Below, in pieces: positions 49,546 to 58,640 of a stretch of DNA of 64,000 nucleotides. A model generated the notes under the pieces. It saw only the letters and a program-made list of their open reading frames with translations. It searched no databases and was not told the DNA's origin. A program made the position numbers and the translations under genes. The DNA is from Terrirubrum flagellatum (GTDB lineage Bacteria > Pseudomonadota > Alphaproteobacteria > Rhizobiales > Beijerinckiaceae). The stretch lies in NCBI RefSeq assembly GCF_022059845.1, contig NZ_CP091851.1, forward strand, positions 558,001 to 622,000, in the 5' to 3' direction. The stretch's first letter is position 1. Each line of letters opens with the position of its first letter.

Positions 49546-49788
49546 ATGATGGTCCGCGCAAAATTCTTCGTCGAGAAGATCGAGCACAGCGACATCCCCG
49601 GCACCGACCAGTACGCGTCGATCACGATGCGTCCGGTCTTCGGGACCTATGGCGACGGCGAGGTCAACAAGACCTGGAGCAAATACACGCCATCGGGCCA
49701 CCTGCAGATCACCATCACGAATCCGTCGGCGATCGACGCCTTCGAGATGGGCAAAGCCTATTATCTCGACTTCACGCCGGCCGACTGA
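49546..49788 (+). CDS. Small hypothetical protein, 80 aa
   Basis: Starts at ATG 49546 behind AAGGAGAAG. Beta rich (MVRAKFFVEKIEHSD, YASITMRPVFGTYGDGEVNKTW, GHLQITITNPSAIDAFEMGKAYYLDFTP). From memory, similar short proteins are common in alphaproteobacterial phages without assigned role. Last gene before the terminator at 49878. Confidence 0.6.
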   Translation: MMVRAKFFVEKIEHSDIPGTDQYASITMRPVFGTYGDGEVNKTWSKYTPSGHLQITITNPSAIDAFEMGKAYYLDFTPAD

Positions 49789-49799
49789 CCGGCTCCGAA

Positions 49800-49909
49800 A
49801 TCCCGGCCGCGAGGCCGGGATAGCAGCACGGCCTCGGCCGCGTTGCTGCCCTCCTTGGGCGTTTCCTCCCTAGACTTGGCCCCGCCGGCTCCGCCGGCGG
49901 GGCCTTTTT
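49800..49909 (+). terminator. Hairpin and strong intrinsic terminator at the end of the late operon
   Basis: A first perfect 9-bp hairpin with a GCGA loop lies at 49800-49821. The main terminator has 12-bp arms (49878-49889 and 49893-49904) around a 3-base loop and is followed by TTTTT at 49905-49909. It separates late transcription from the integrase gene. Confidence 0.8.
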
Positions 49910-49956
49910 GCGTTTGGGCATGGGCTCTTGCCCACCGAAATCAGCGGGTCTAAGCG

Positions 49957-51291
49957 ATGACCATGGTCTCCGTAAAAAAGCGCTCCTGGACGACGAATGG
50001 CGTGAAGCGCCAAGGCTATCGCGTTCGCTATGTCGACGACAAAGAAGTCCAGCGGCAGCGGACTTTTCCAACCTTGAGAGAGGCGAACGATTTCCGAGAC
50101 GAACTCGTCGGCGCTTTGGGCGATGGGACGCACGTTCCCGACGCCGAGAGCCTGACGGTCGCCGAAGCGGCCGAAAATTGGCTCGCGGCATGCAAGGTCG
50201 GTCGCGAGGGCCGGCCGCCGCTGGAGGCGTCGACCATGCGCGCCTACACCGCGCACGTTGAGCGCTTCATCAAGCCGAAGCTGGGCAAGCGGTGGCTCAA
50301 CGACCTGCGCAAGCCGATGATGGTAAAGTTTCGCGACGAACTGCTGCTCGACGGCAATTCGCCCGGCATGGTGAAGCGCGTCATGGGCGCGATGTCGAAC
50401 ATGCTCAAATGGTGCTCGCACCGCGGCGAGATAGCCAACAATGTCGCCTATGGCGTGACGGTCGCCACGTCGAAGCGCCACGCGGCTGAGGAAGAGCCCT
50501 TCATCCTGCCGCCGAAGGACGTGGTTCGGGAGATGCTCTCTGCCGCCGACCGCTGGTGCGCGAAGCCGCCTGGCGTCGTGATCCGCGGCAAGATGACCTC
50601 GATGGAGCGGATCACGGTCGAGCGCGCCATCTGGTGGCGCGCGATCCTCGCCGTGCTTGTGGGCGCCGGGACGCGCGTGTCCGAGGCCTTGGGCATGCCG
50701 ATCGACGGCCTGATCCGCCAGAAGCAGCAGCTCGAAATCAAGCAGCGCGCCGATGAGTTCGGGAAGATCGGCCTGCCGAAGAGCGCCGCCGGCTTCCGCA
50801 AGATCCCGGTCGATGCAGCCGTCTTCGGTTTCATTGACGAGTGGCTGGCGGTCCGACCGAAGATCCTTGGCGAAGGCATGAAGAGTGACCTGCTCTTTTG
50901 CAATGGGCCGGGGAAGGCCGAGCTCTATCGCAACCTGCACCGCCGATTCTGGACGCCGTTGCTCATCGAGGTAGGCGCCGCGCGGCAGGTAACAGGCGCT
51001 GACGGGAAGGAGCGAGTCGACGCCGATTTCGGGATTCACGCGCTGCGCCATTTCCACGCGAGCCTCTGCATCGCCGCAGGCATGGAGGCGAAGACCCTGC
51101 AGGCGCGCATGGGCCACTCATCGATCCAGGTCACGATGGATATCTACGGCCACCTGTTCGAGGACCACGAGGCCGAGAGCGTGCGGCTCGAACAGGCGAC
51201 GCGAGCGACCGGCGGCCTTTTCGGATCGACAAATGGGCAAGGAATGGGCAAGAAGGCCATTCCTGGTGGTCAAGATATTGATAACATTTGA
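49957..51291 (+). CDS. int: Tyrosine integrase
   Basis: 444 aa. An N-terminal arm-binding region and SAM-like core-binding region (residues 70-160) precede the catalytic domain. Active-site residues visible are the Arg in GAGTRVSEAL (about 240), HALRHFH (about 362-368) and the Tyr in TMDIYGHL (about 397), with MGHSS before it. It ends 12 bp before the tRNA-Lys 3' fragment, the predicted attachment site. Confidence 0.95.
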   Translation: MTMVSVKKRSWTTNGVKRQGYRVRYVDDKEVQRQRTFPTLREANDFRDELVGALGDGTHVPDAESLTVAEAAENWLAACKVGREGRPPLEASTMRAYTAHVERFIKPKLGKRWLNDLRKPMMVKFRDELLLDGNSPGMVKRVMGAMSNMLKWCSHRGEIANNVAYGVTVATSKRHAAEEEPFILPPKDVVREMLSAADRWCAKPPGVVIRGKMTSMERITVERAIWWRAILAVLVGAGTRVSEALGMPIDGLIRQKQQLEIKQRADEFGKIGLPKSAAGFRKIPVDAAVFGFIDEWLAVRPKILGEGMKSDLLFCNGPGKAELYRNLHRRFWTPLLIEVGAARQVTGADGKERVDADFGIHALRHFHASLCIAAGMEAKTLQARMGHSSIQVTMDIYGHLFEDHEAESVRLEQATRATGGLFGSTNGQGMGKKAIPGGQDIDNI

Positions 51292-51303
51292 TAGGGCCGC
51301 TCA

Positions 51304-51348
51304 CTCTTAATCACCGGGTCCTAGGTTCGAGCCCTAGTGCGCCCACCA
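51304..51348 (+). tRNA. tRNA-Lys(CUU) 3' fragment, prophage attachment site (attR)
   Basis: From the anticodon loop CTCTTAA (51304-51310) to the encoded CCA end this is a clean tRNA 3' half: anticodon 3' arm TCACC, T-arm CTAGG-TTCGAGC-CCTAG, acceptor strand TGCGCCC, then ACCA. The bases 5' of the loop (GCTCA) cannot pair properly with TCACC, and no D-arm or 5' acceptor strand is upstream. It is therefore the duplicated att segment rather than a working gene. The host tRNA should be reconstituted at the other prophage end. Confidence 0.8.
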
Positions 51349-51472
51349 CACAACCCCTGATATCGCTGATATTTCCGGACGTCATGAGCGGGTGGCGGGG
51401 TCGCCTCCGCGACTGCGGCTCATTCTCCGGAAGCGCTTCAGCCGGCGCGCAAGTTAGGGCGTAGCGACGGCG

Positions 51473-52543
51473 CTAGACGACGACGGGCGCCAGCCTGCTC
51501 AGGGAAGGCGTAAAATCGATGGGCTTGTATGTCGTTCCGCCGCCATTGGTGCTGAACCAGGTCGCGGCCGCATTTTGCCAGGGCGTGGCGTAACGAGCTC
51601 TCAATTGATCGCCCATGCCCATGACTTCGACATTGTCTGGATCCGTGCTCACGCAATAGGGCGTCGCCGGCGTCTTGACCTCGCAGGGATGATGAAGGCC
51701 GAGGTTGTGCCCGATCTCATGAATGGCTGTGTTGAACGGGTTGATGAAGCCGCTCACCGCAGGGGAGTCGGTCAACAGATCGGCCTTGTCGAGCAGCTTT
51801 GAATCCGAACCGAATGCGACGCTGCTGGTCGCGTTGGTCTTGAGAACGCGAATTTCCTGATGCGCGGCGCCCGCCACGGCGAATTCGACCTTGTACACGC
51901 AATGAAGATTGACCCGGCGTTTGCCGCCGCCTGGAGCGTCGACTTCCAGCTCATGCAGGGACGCTGGAGTCGCGAGCCACATCTTCTCGCTCCATGCGCC
52001 TTCGATCAGCTTCTTGAATTTCCAGACCCAGGCGTTCCATTCCTTGTTCGACCAGTATTGCGAGGTCCAGTTCGTCCCCGTCGTATCGGTTATGGTCAAC
52101 CCGCCCCGAATAGGGATCAATGCGAACTTCTGCACGATGACAATCGATGCGTTCCAGTTTGGACCTATGCCAGTCGTGTCGACATAGTAGTTGTAGTTCA
52201 CGCCCTTGATGGCCGGCCGCTTCTTGGCGCCCGATTTGCCGATTGCGAGCTGAAAGACGTCCCAGCGATAGCCTGTATTCGTATCGATCGCATCGATGAG
52301 AACGTGGCCTTCGCGCGTTCCAACAATCTCGAACCAGGTGATGTTGTTGCTCGAGGATTCGACAATCTCTCGCTTGTTGACGACTCCCATGCTGGGATCG
52401 TTCGGACCAACCTTGATCCAGTCGAAATAATTTGAAAATCCGAAACGAAAGGCCTGTCCGACGCTGACCGGCTGAATTGTGTTGCTGATCGGAGGAGGCG
52501 CGGGCTCGTTGGGCTTGCTTCGCCATGCGACGAACTTGGACAT
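51473..52543 (-). CDS. Metzincin-like zinc metalloprotease, no signal peptide
   Basis: 356 aa from ATG 52543, which has a perfect AGGAGG five bases upstream (a longer frame to a TTG at 52657 is less likely). The zinc site is HEIGHNLGLHH (HExxHxxGxxH) near residue 280, followed by a Met-turn candidate VMGMGDQL. The N-terminal 200 residues are beta/aromatic rich and unassigned. No signal peptide is seen, so export would need another route. Lies just beyond the attachment site in host DNA. Confidence 0.7.
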   Translation of the reverse strand: MSKFVAWRSKPNEPAPPPISNTIQPVSVGQAFRFGFSNYFDWIKVGPNDPSMGVVNKREIVESSSNNITWFEIVGTREGHVLIDAIDTNTGYRWDVFQLAIGKSGAKKRPAIKGVNYNYYVDTTGIGPNWNASIVIVQKFALIPIRGGLTITDTTGTNWTSQYWSNKEWNAWVWKFKKLIEGAWSEKMWLATPASLHELEVDAPGGGKRRVNLHCVYKVEFAVAGAAHQEIRVLKTNATSSVAFGSDSKLLDKADLLTDSPAVSGFINPFNTAIHEIGHNLGLHHPCEVKTPATPYCVSTDPDNVEVMGMGDQLRARYATPWQNAAATWFSTNGGGTTYKPIDFTPSLSRLAPVVV

Positions 52544-52814
52544 CTCGTCCTCCTGCCTGCGATGGTCGGATACGAGTTGATATTGCGCCAACAGCACTGG
52601 CAGAGATGTGCTCCACCACACGCTCCCAGGCGCGGAGTTTTGATCTGGCATTGACAAGTCACTGTGATGCGCAATCCGGCGCGCCTGACGCGTTTCATCA
52701 TTGATCGCTCGGCTCCAACGCAGCGGGGATTGCGGAAATCAGCAACGCCCGTGATGAACTTTCGTGCGCGCGGCGCGTTGAACGTCGCAAGGTCACACGT
52801 CGTCGAAAGTCGTC

Positions 52815-53249
52815 ATGTCGAGGATGTTTTCACGCTTCGCCAATCTGGTCGCGCGCTGGGCGGGAAAACCGATCACCTTTGCGCTCGCGACGGCGGTCAT
52901 CATCGCCTGGGCGGCGTCAGGGCCATTGTTCGGATTCTCCGATACCTGGCAGCTCGTGATCAACACGGGGACGACGATCGTCACCTTCCTCATGGTGTTC
53001 CTGATTCAGAACTCGCAGAACCGCGACGGCGCTGCGATCCAGACAAAGCTCGATGAGATCATCCGCGCCATAGAGCGCGCGCACAACGATTTCATCGGCA
53101 TCGAACATCTTACCGAAGAAGACCTCGAAGAGATCCGCAGGGATTGCGAGAAAGCAGCCGGCGGCGAGGAGGATGCGGAGGAGATAAGCGAACGGTTACG
53201 AAAATCGTTCGGGCGCCTGAGCGGCGCAGCGCGCTACAATAGACAATAG
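52815..53249 (+). CDS. Low-affinity iron permease family protein
   Basis: 144 aa. Two membrane helices (ITFALATAVIIAWAASGPLFG and WQLVINTGTTIVTFLMVFLIQNSQNRD) followed by a cytosolic helical tail (AAIQTKLDEIIRAIERAHNDFIGIE) are characteristic of this family. QNSQNRD and the following KLDE are its signature. True substrate in bacteria is uncertain. Confidence 0.85.
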   Translation: MSRMFSRFANLVARWAGKPITFALATAVIIAWAASGPLFGFSDTWQLVINTGTTIVTFLMVFLIQNSQNRDGAAIQTKLDEIIRAIERAHNDFIGIEHLTEEDLEEIRRDCEKAAGGEEDAEEISERLRKSFGRLSGAARYNRQ

Positions 53250-53273
53250 CGGTCGCCGCGCTGGAAGCTGCGA

Positions 53274-54557
53274 TCAGCCGAAGCGAATGTTCGACGCGGC
53301 GGCGTGTGCGGCGTCCGCTGTGGATTGTCCCCTGACGCGGTCGCGGCCGTCGGCCTTGGCGGCGTAGAGATGGCGATCGGCGATCTCGAAGAGATCAGCG
53401 AGACAGCGCATGTCTTCCGACGCGCTGGCGACGCCGACGCTGACTGTCGCTGGAATGTGCGTCGTCAGCCGGCGGCGACGAACGCCGAGCCGCACGCGTT
53501 CGCCAAGCAGACAGGCGACATTGTGCGGAACATGGACAAGAATGGCGAACTCCTCGCCGCCGATGCGATAGACGCGATTGCGATCCGGCGTGGATTCCTG
53601 AAGCACCTCGGCGATATCCCGCAGAACCTGATCGCCGGCGGAATGGCCGAACCGGTCATTGATCCCCTTGAAATGATCGACGTCGATCAGCAGGAGGCTG
53701 ATGTCGGACCTGCGGCGATTGTTCGCCTGAAACAGCGCCGCGCCGGCTTCATCGAAGCGAGCGCGATTGAAAAGTCCTGTCAGCCCGTCGCGATCGGCGC
53801 GCGCGACCAGCGCCTCATAGCGTTCGCGATAGGTGAGCGCGTCAAAGATGTCGCCAATCGGCCCGGCGACGCGCGTTTCCGCGCGCTCGAAAACCCTGAG
53901 ATAAAGAGCGATCATCAGGCTGAAGACAAAGGCCGCTCCCATCTTGGCGAACCAGCCGCCGAAAAGAACCGCAATCGGCGCGCCGATCACGACGCGCAAC
54001 GCGAGATAAAATCCGATCTGGTCGAAAGTCAGGATGCAGCAGGAAGCGATCAGGATGCGCGGCCATTGCGCGGGACCGAGCCAGCGGCCGAGCTTTTCGT
54101 AGAGCAGGATGATGGCGATCGCGTCTATGAATAGAAGCGTCGTGCCCCACACCATCAGCACGCCCATCTGATCGATGAAGGCGAGATCGGGAAGGCGCCC
54201 GGCGATCGGCGCCACCTCATGCTGGCGTAGAATGAAAGCGAGCCCGACCACGAGGAAGTTGCCGGCGAGCAGGCCATACACCGGCTGCCGCACCGTGACC
54301 GCGTCCTCCTTGATGTAGAGGAGGAGCAGCATCATCAGCTTGCCGGAAAATAGCACCGTGGAGCCTGGTGAAATGACGCCGAACGGCAGCGCGACATAGA
54401 AGACGCTGGCGAGATAGGTCTCGACGAAATGCATGACGCCGAGAACGCATACGAACAGCCCGACGCCGACGCGCTTGCGGGCTCTGAACAACGCAGCCAT
54501 GACGGCGAAATAGATCGCCGCTTCGACGAGCAGCAGCAAAACGTTGATCCACGCCAT
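53274..54557 (-). CDS. Membrane-bound diguanylate cyclase (GGDEF)
   Basis: 427 aa. Residues 1-205 contain about seven hydrophobic segments. Residues 240-410 form a GGDEF domain with DGLTGLFNRARFDE, the signature as RIGGEEFAILV, and LADRHLYAAKADGRDRV-type ending. The A-site is intact, so it should make c-di-GMP from GTP. No RxxD inhibitory site immediately before the signature is obvious. Sensory input by the membrane region unknown. Confidence 0.9.
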   Translation of the reverse strand: MAWINVLLLLVEAAIYFAVMAALFRARKRVGVGLFVCVLGVMHFVETYLASVFYVALPFGVISPGSTVLFSGKLMMLLLLYIKEDAVTVRQPVYGLLAGNFLVVGLAFILRQHEVAPIAGRLPDLAFIDQMGVLMVWGTTLLFIDAIAIILLYEKLGRWLGPAQWPRILIASCCILTFDQIGFYLALRVVIGAPIAVLFGGWFAKMGAAFVFSLMIALYLRVFERAETRVAGPIGDIFDALTYRERYEALVARADRDGLTGLFNRARFDEAGAALFQANNRRRSDISLLLIDVDHFKGINDRFGHSAGDQVLRDIAEVLQESTPDRNRVYRIGGEEFAILVHVPHNVACLLGERVRLGVRRRRLTTHIPATVSVGVASASEDMRCLADLFEIADRHLYAAKADGRDRVRGQSTADAAHAAASNIRFG

Positions 54558-54640
54558 CGCGCGCCGCGGCCTGCGAATCCCTGTGCGTAAAGTGGCTCGA
54601 CGCTATGCGGGAATGCTTAACGTCGCCTTAGGAAGACGGC

Positions 54641-54745
54641 CATGTTTCTGAATGGAAACATGATTTGGCGTCGGCGCTGAAATCGCTGCGGTCTTGGGGA
54701 GGGTGATTTCCCGGTTTACGGGAACTGCGGGCCAAGAGCTCTGTT
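54641..54745 (+). promoter_or_regulatory. Stress-type promoter and palindrome upstream of 54771
   Basis: A 22-bp palindrome with 8-bp arms CATGTTTC and GAAACATG lies at 54641-54662. Downstream, GGAAC (54721-54725) and TGTT (54742-54745) are separated by 16 bp, close to the alphaproteobacterial EcfG general-stress promoter pattern GGAAC-N16/17-CGTT. The palindrome may be an operator. Confidence 0.5.
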
Positions 54746-54770
54746 ACCTCCGGAGAACAAGGAGAGAGCC

Positions 54771-55088
54771 ATGCCACGCGGCGACAAATCGAAATACACC
54801 GACAAGCAGGAGCGGAAAGCCGACCATATCGCCGAAGGTTATGAGGAGCGCGGCGTGCCGGAGAAGGAGGCGGAGCGTCGAGCCTGGGCGACGGTCAACA
54901 AGGACGACGCCGGCGGCAAGAAATCAGGCTCGGGCCGCGGCGCGCACACCGGGCATCCGGCGGCGCATAAAGGCGGTCGTCTCGGCGGCGAGGCGTCGGC
55001 GGAGCGGCCTGCTTCAGAGCGTTCTGCGTCGGCGAGGAAGGCGGCCGCCACGCGCAAGCGCCATGAACGTGAGCACGCGCATCACTGA
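54771..55088 (+). CDS. Conserved small basic protein (annotated elsewhere as plasmid stabilisation protein)
   Basis: 105 aa behind AAGGAGAGAGCC. PRGDKSKYTDKQERKADHIAEGYEERGVPEKEAERRAWATVNKDDAGGKKSGSG-like sequence is widespread in alphaproteobacteria; the historical name is not backed by function. The C-terminal half is Ala/Arg/His rich and disordered. With the EcfG-like promoter it is probably a stress-induced protein, similar in character to desiccation-related proteins. Confidence 0.75.
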   Translation: MPRGDKSKYTDKQERKADHIAEGYEERGVPEKEAERRAWATVNKDDAGGKKSGSGRGAHTGHPAAHKGGRLGGEASAERPASERSASARKAAATRKRHEREHAHH

Positions 55089-55109
55089 CGCACGTTCGCA
55101 CCGAGCAGA

Positions 55110-55388
55110 CTATCTCGTGATCAGCCTGCTGGCGCAGCCGACCGTCGGACAGTTCAAACCGAAGCCGCGCCGGTCGCGCTGGCATTGTACGACGGACTCG
55201 CCGCGATAGGGCATTCCGAAGCAACTTGCGTCGGCCCTGCACTCGGCGACGTTCCGGTGGCGAGAGCAGGGATCGTTGGCGATCGGCGACGCGCACCAGT
55301 CGTCGGGGCGGACGCCGCAAGGCGGCGTCTGCGCAATTGCAGCGGTCGCGCACCCGATGACGAGCATGACATAAGCTGGTCGCAACAT
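55110..55388 (-). CDS. Small secreted Cys-rich protein
   Basis: 92 aa. Signal peptide (RPAYVMLVIGCATAAIAQ) and a mature part with eight cysteines (PPCGVRPDDWCASP, NDPCSRHRNVAECRADASCFG, VVQC, LNCPTVGCAS). Gene start at 55388 behind GGGAGA. Likely a periplasmic disulphide-rich protein, unknown role. The much longer reading of this frame runs antisense to the binding-protein gene. Confidence 0.6.
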   Translation of the reverse strand: MLRPAYVMLVIGCATAAIAQTPPCGVRPDDWCASPIANDPCSRHRNVAECRADASCFGMPYRGESVVQCQRDRRGFGLNCPTVGCASRLITR

Positions 55389-55481
55389 GAACGTCGTCTC
55401 CCTCAGGGGACCTATCACGAAACGGCCTTGACCGCGCGCAGCCCACCGCCTCAATTGCTGGCGACTGTTGAGGGGTGCGCC

Positions 55482-57074
55482 ATGCGTCTGTTGCGATCGA
55501 TCCTGGGCGGCCTTGCCGTCGCCGCCGTTCTTGCTGTTGCTCCATTGTCGGCGAAGACGCCCGCGAATGTTTTGGTCGTCGCCAAGAATATTGACGACAT
55601 CGTCAGCCTCGATCCGGCGCAGGCCTACGAGTTCACCAGCGGCGAGATCGTCGTCAATCTCTATGACCGGCTCGTGCAGTACGATCCGGCGAATCTGGAG
55701 AAGCTGCAGCCGAGTCTCGCGGAAAGCTGGAAGGTCTCGGATGACGGCAAGACGATCACCTTCAAGCTGAGGCCGGGCGTCAAATTCTCGTCCGGCAACC
55801 CGCTGCGGCCGGAAGATGTCGTGTTCTCCTTCAAGCGCGTCATTGTGCTGAAGAAGGCGCCGGCCTTCATTCTCTCGCAGTTCGGCTGGACTGCCGACAA
55901 TATCGACCAGATGGTGAAGAAGGTCTCGGCTGATGAAGTCGCGGTGACCATCGCCGAGAAATTCGCGCCATCCTTCGTGCTCAACGCGCTCGCGGCCCGG
56001 CCAGGCGCGATCGTCGATGAAGTCGAGGCGATGAAGAACGCCAAGGACGGCGATCTCGGCAATGGCTGGCTGACGCGCAACTCCGCCGGCACAGGCCCGT
56101 TCACCCTGCGCGCGTGGCGCGCCGGCGAGGGCGTCACGCTCGATGCGAACCCGACGCACTTCCGCGGCGCGCCGAAATTGCGCCAGGTCGTGTTGCGCCA
56201 TGTGGCGGAGGCGGGCGCGCAGCGTCTGCTGATCGAGAATGGGGACGCCGACATCGCGCGCAATCTCGGACCTGATCAGATCGCGGCGCTCGCCGAGAAG
56301 CCGGGCGTGAAGATCGAGAATTATCCGCAGGCGGCGGTGCATTTCCTCAGCCTCAACATCAAGCATGAGAAGCTGAAAAATCCGGCGTTGTGGGAGGCGC
56401 TGCGCTGGATGATCGATTATGACGGCATCGCCAAAACGCTGTTGCGCGGCCAGATGAAGGTGCATCAGGCCTTCTGGCCGGAAGGCTTCGCGGGCTCGGT
56501 CGATGATACGCCCTTCAAGCTCGACATCGCCAAGGCGAAAGAGATTCTCGCCAAGGGCGGCGTGCAGCCCGGCCTCACGATCGACATGGATGTGATCTCG
56601 TCCGCGCCGTTCACGGATATTGGCCAGTCGATCCAGGCGACGATGGCGCAGGCGGGCGTCAAGCTCAATCTGATCCCCGGCTCGTCAGCGCAGGTGATCA
56701 CGAAGTATCGCGCCCGCAATCATGAGGCGATGCTGCTCTATTGGGGCCCTGACTTCATGGACCCGCATTCAAACGCCAAGGCGTTCGCCTACAACACCGA
56801 CAATTCCGACGGCGCTCCGCAGAGCACGACGACCTGGCGCAATTCATGGGCGCCGGCCGAATTGTCGAAGCTGACGCAGGCCGCGCTGGTCGAACCGGAT
56901 GCGGGCAAGCGGCTCGACATGTATCGCGAACTGCAGCGCGCCGTGATGAAGGAGGCGCCGTGGGCGATGACCTTCCAGGCGCAAGCTCAGGTGGCGCTGC
57001 GGAGTGAAGTGAAAGGCTTCATCCACGGCGCGGTGAGCGATCTCGTGTTCTACAGCGGCGTGACGAAGGACTGA
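55482..57074 (+). CDS. Peptide/nickel-type ABC transporter substrate-binding protein 1
   Basis: 530 aa with signal peptide (RLLRSILGGLAVAAVLAVAPLSA). SBP family 5 pattern: IVSLDPAQAYEFTSGEIVVNLYDRLVQYDP, LAESWKVSDDGKTITFKLRPGVKFSSGNPL, and later DYDGIAKTLLRGQ. It is a close paralogue of the binding protein at 61444-63036 (same length and order of motifs) but lies apart from the permease genes and on the opposite strand. Likely an alternative ligand-specificity subunit for the same importer. Confidence 0.85.
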   Translation: MRLLRSILGGLAVAAVLAVAPLSAKTPANVLVVAKNIDDIVSLDPAQAYEFTSGEIVVNLYDRLVQYDPANLEKLQPSLAESWKVSDDGKTITFKLRPGVKFSSGNPLRPEDVVFSFKRVIVLKKAPAFILSQFGWTADNIDQMVKKVSADEVAVTIAEKFAPSFVLNALAARPGAIVDEVEAMKNAKDGDLGNGWLTRNSAGTGPFTLRAWRAGEGVTLDANPTHFRGAPKLRQVVLRHVAEAGAQRLLIENGDADIARNLGPDQIAALAEKPGVKIENYPQAAVHFLSLNIKHEKLKNPALWEALRWMIDYDGIAKTLLRGQMKVHQAFWPEGFAGSVDDTPFKLDIAKAKEILAKGGVQPGLTIDMDVISSAPFTDIGQSIQATMAQAGVKLNLIPGSSAQVITKYRARNHEAMLLYWGPDFMDPHSNAKAFAYNTDNSDGAPQSTTTWRNSWAPAELSKLTQAALVEPDAGKRLDMYRELQRAVMKEAPWAMTFQAQAQVALRSEVKGFIHGAVSDLVFYSGVTKD

Positions 57075-57210
57075 CGGCTGATTGGAAATATTGACGCAAG
57101 CTGGTCTTCGGGCTTGCGTCCGGCAGTCAAGCGCGCCGCTTTGATGGCGGCGCGCGCCGAGGGGAGGCAGAACATCCTGACATTAAGGCTTCGCGGACAA
57201 GGTTCACAGC

Positions 57211-57873
57211 ATGCTGCCCATTCCCGCCGATATCTTCACCGAGCCCGACGATGTCGCGCCTGACGGGCTCGCCAATCTTGGTCCGCTCCGTCGACTTGCG
57301 GGCGTCTGGCAGGCGGATAAGGGGATCGACATCAATCCCAAAGCTCAAGGGCCGGAGCGCCGCGTCTTTCGCGAACATGTTCGAATGGATCCGATCGATC
57401 CGCAGGCCAATGGCCCACAGCTCTTCTACGGTTTGCGTTACCACATCCACATCAACACGCCGGAGGAAGATGTCACCTTCCACGATCAGGTTGGCTACTG
57501 GCTGTGGGAGCCCGCCACCGGTCTGATCATGCAGAGCGTGACGATTCCAAGGGGGCAGGTCGTTCTCGCCGCGGGCCATGCAAAACCGGACGACAGAACG
57601 ATTTCCGTCAGCGCGAAACGCGGCGATGCGCTCTACGGAATCTGCTCGACCGAATTTCTCGACGAAGCCTTCCGCACGAACAGCTATCGTTGCGACATCA
57701 TCTTCAACGATGATGCGAGCTGGACCTACAATATCGAGACCGAGCTGCTGGTCAGGGGACGCGACCAGCCGTTCAACCATCACGACACGAACACGCTGAA
57801 GCTCGTCGAAGCTCCGACGCTCAACCCGCTGGCGATGATCCTGCGTGATCGCGGCAAGCAGGGTCAGTCGTAG
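57211..57873 (+). CDS. Nitrobindin/FABP-like beta-barrel haem-binding protein
   Basis: 220 aa. PLRRLAGVWQADKGIDINPKAQGPE, QLFYGLRYHIHINTPEEDVTFHDQVGYWLWEPATGLIMQSVTIPRGQV fit the DUF1794/nitrobindin-like group of ten-stranded barrels. Members bind haem or small ligands. It ends tail-to-tail with the ATPase gene, overlapping by 10 bp. Confidence 0.75.
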   Translation: MLPIPADIFTEPDDVAPDGLANLGPLRRLAGVWQADKGIDINPKAQGPERRVFREHVRMDPIDPQANGPQLFYGLRYHIHINTPEEDVTFHDQVGYWLWEPATGLIMQSVTIPRGQVVLAAGHAKPDDRTISVSAKRGDALYGICSTEFLDEAFRTNSYRCDIIFNDDASWTYNIETELLVRGRDQPFNHHDTNTLKLVEAPTLNPLAMILRDRGKQGQS

Positions 57874-58640
57874 GTGACGAAGTTGCGCGCCGCCGCCCTG
57901 TCATAGCCGCGCGTCGCCGCAAGGAGCTGCCGCGTATAGGCTTCGCGGGGCTCGCCTGATCGCAATGCGGCCGCCGTCGTCTCTTCGACGATGCGGCCGC
58001 TGTTCATCACCGCGATCCGGTCGCACATATGGGCGACCACTGCGAGATTGTGGCTGACGAGAATCATCGTCAGCCCGCGCGCCTTGCGCAGCGCCGCGAG
58101 GAGATTGAGCACTTCGGCCTGAATCGACACATCAAGCGCCGAAGTCGGCTCGTCGAGCAGCAGGATCGACGGCTCAAGGATCAGCGCGCGCGCGATGGCG
58201 ACGCGCTGGCGCTGGCCACCTGAAAGCTGATGCGGATAGCGGAAGCGGAAAGACGGCCCGAGGCCGACGTCGCTCAGCGCGCGCGAGATGCGCTGCTCGG
58301 CCTTGTCGAGGCCGTGAATGGCGATCGGTTCGGCGAGCGTGCGATCGACGGTCTGCTTGGGATGCAGGCTGCCGAACGGGTCCTGGAACACCATCTGGGC
58401 GGCGCGATAGAAGCGCTTCGCTCGCTTGCGCTGCTGCGTCTCGCCATTGACCTCGATGGTCCCGCTCCAATCCGGATTGAGGCCGGAAATGGCGCGCAGC
58501 ACAGTCGATTTCCCCGAACCGGATTCGCCGACGAGGCCGTAACTCTCGCCCTGCGCAACGTCGAAGCTGACGTCGCGGACGGCGTGGAGAAGGCCGAAGC
58601 GTACCTCGAGATGCGCGATGCGGATAGCGGGCTTTGTCAT
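57864..58640 (-). CDS. ABC transporter ATPase (DppF/OppF-like)
   Basis: 258 aa from ATG 58640, which overlaps the DppD-like stop (ATGA). Walker A GESGSGKST (about 39-47), signature LSGGQRQRVAIARAL and Walker B ILLLDEPTSALDVS are intact. It forms a heterodimeric motor with the 58637-59488 product. The typical C-terminal peptide-importer extension is short. Confidence 0.9.
   Translation of the reverse strand: MTKPAIRIAHLEVRFGLLHAVRDVSFDVAQGESYGLVGESGSGKSTVLRAISGLNPDWSGTIEVNGETQQRKRAKRFYRAAQMVFQDPFGSLHPKQTVDRTLAEPIAIHGLDKAEQRISRALSDVGLGPSFRFRYPHQLSGGQRQRVAIARALILEPSILLLDEPTSALDVSIQAEVLNLLAALRKARGLTMILVSHNLAVVAHMCDRIAVMNSGRIVEETTAAALRSGEPREAYTRQLLAATRGYDRAAARNFVTYD

Noticed and set aside
51304-51348. 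Complete functional tRNA gene
   Set aside because: No 5' acceptor strand or D-arm, and the anticodon stem is mismatched on its 5' side.
55110-56465. 451-aa minus-strand frame
   Set aside because: Only the first part after ATG 55388 is credible; the rest is antisense to the ABC binding-protein gene.
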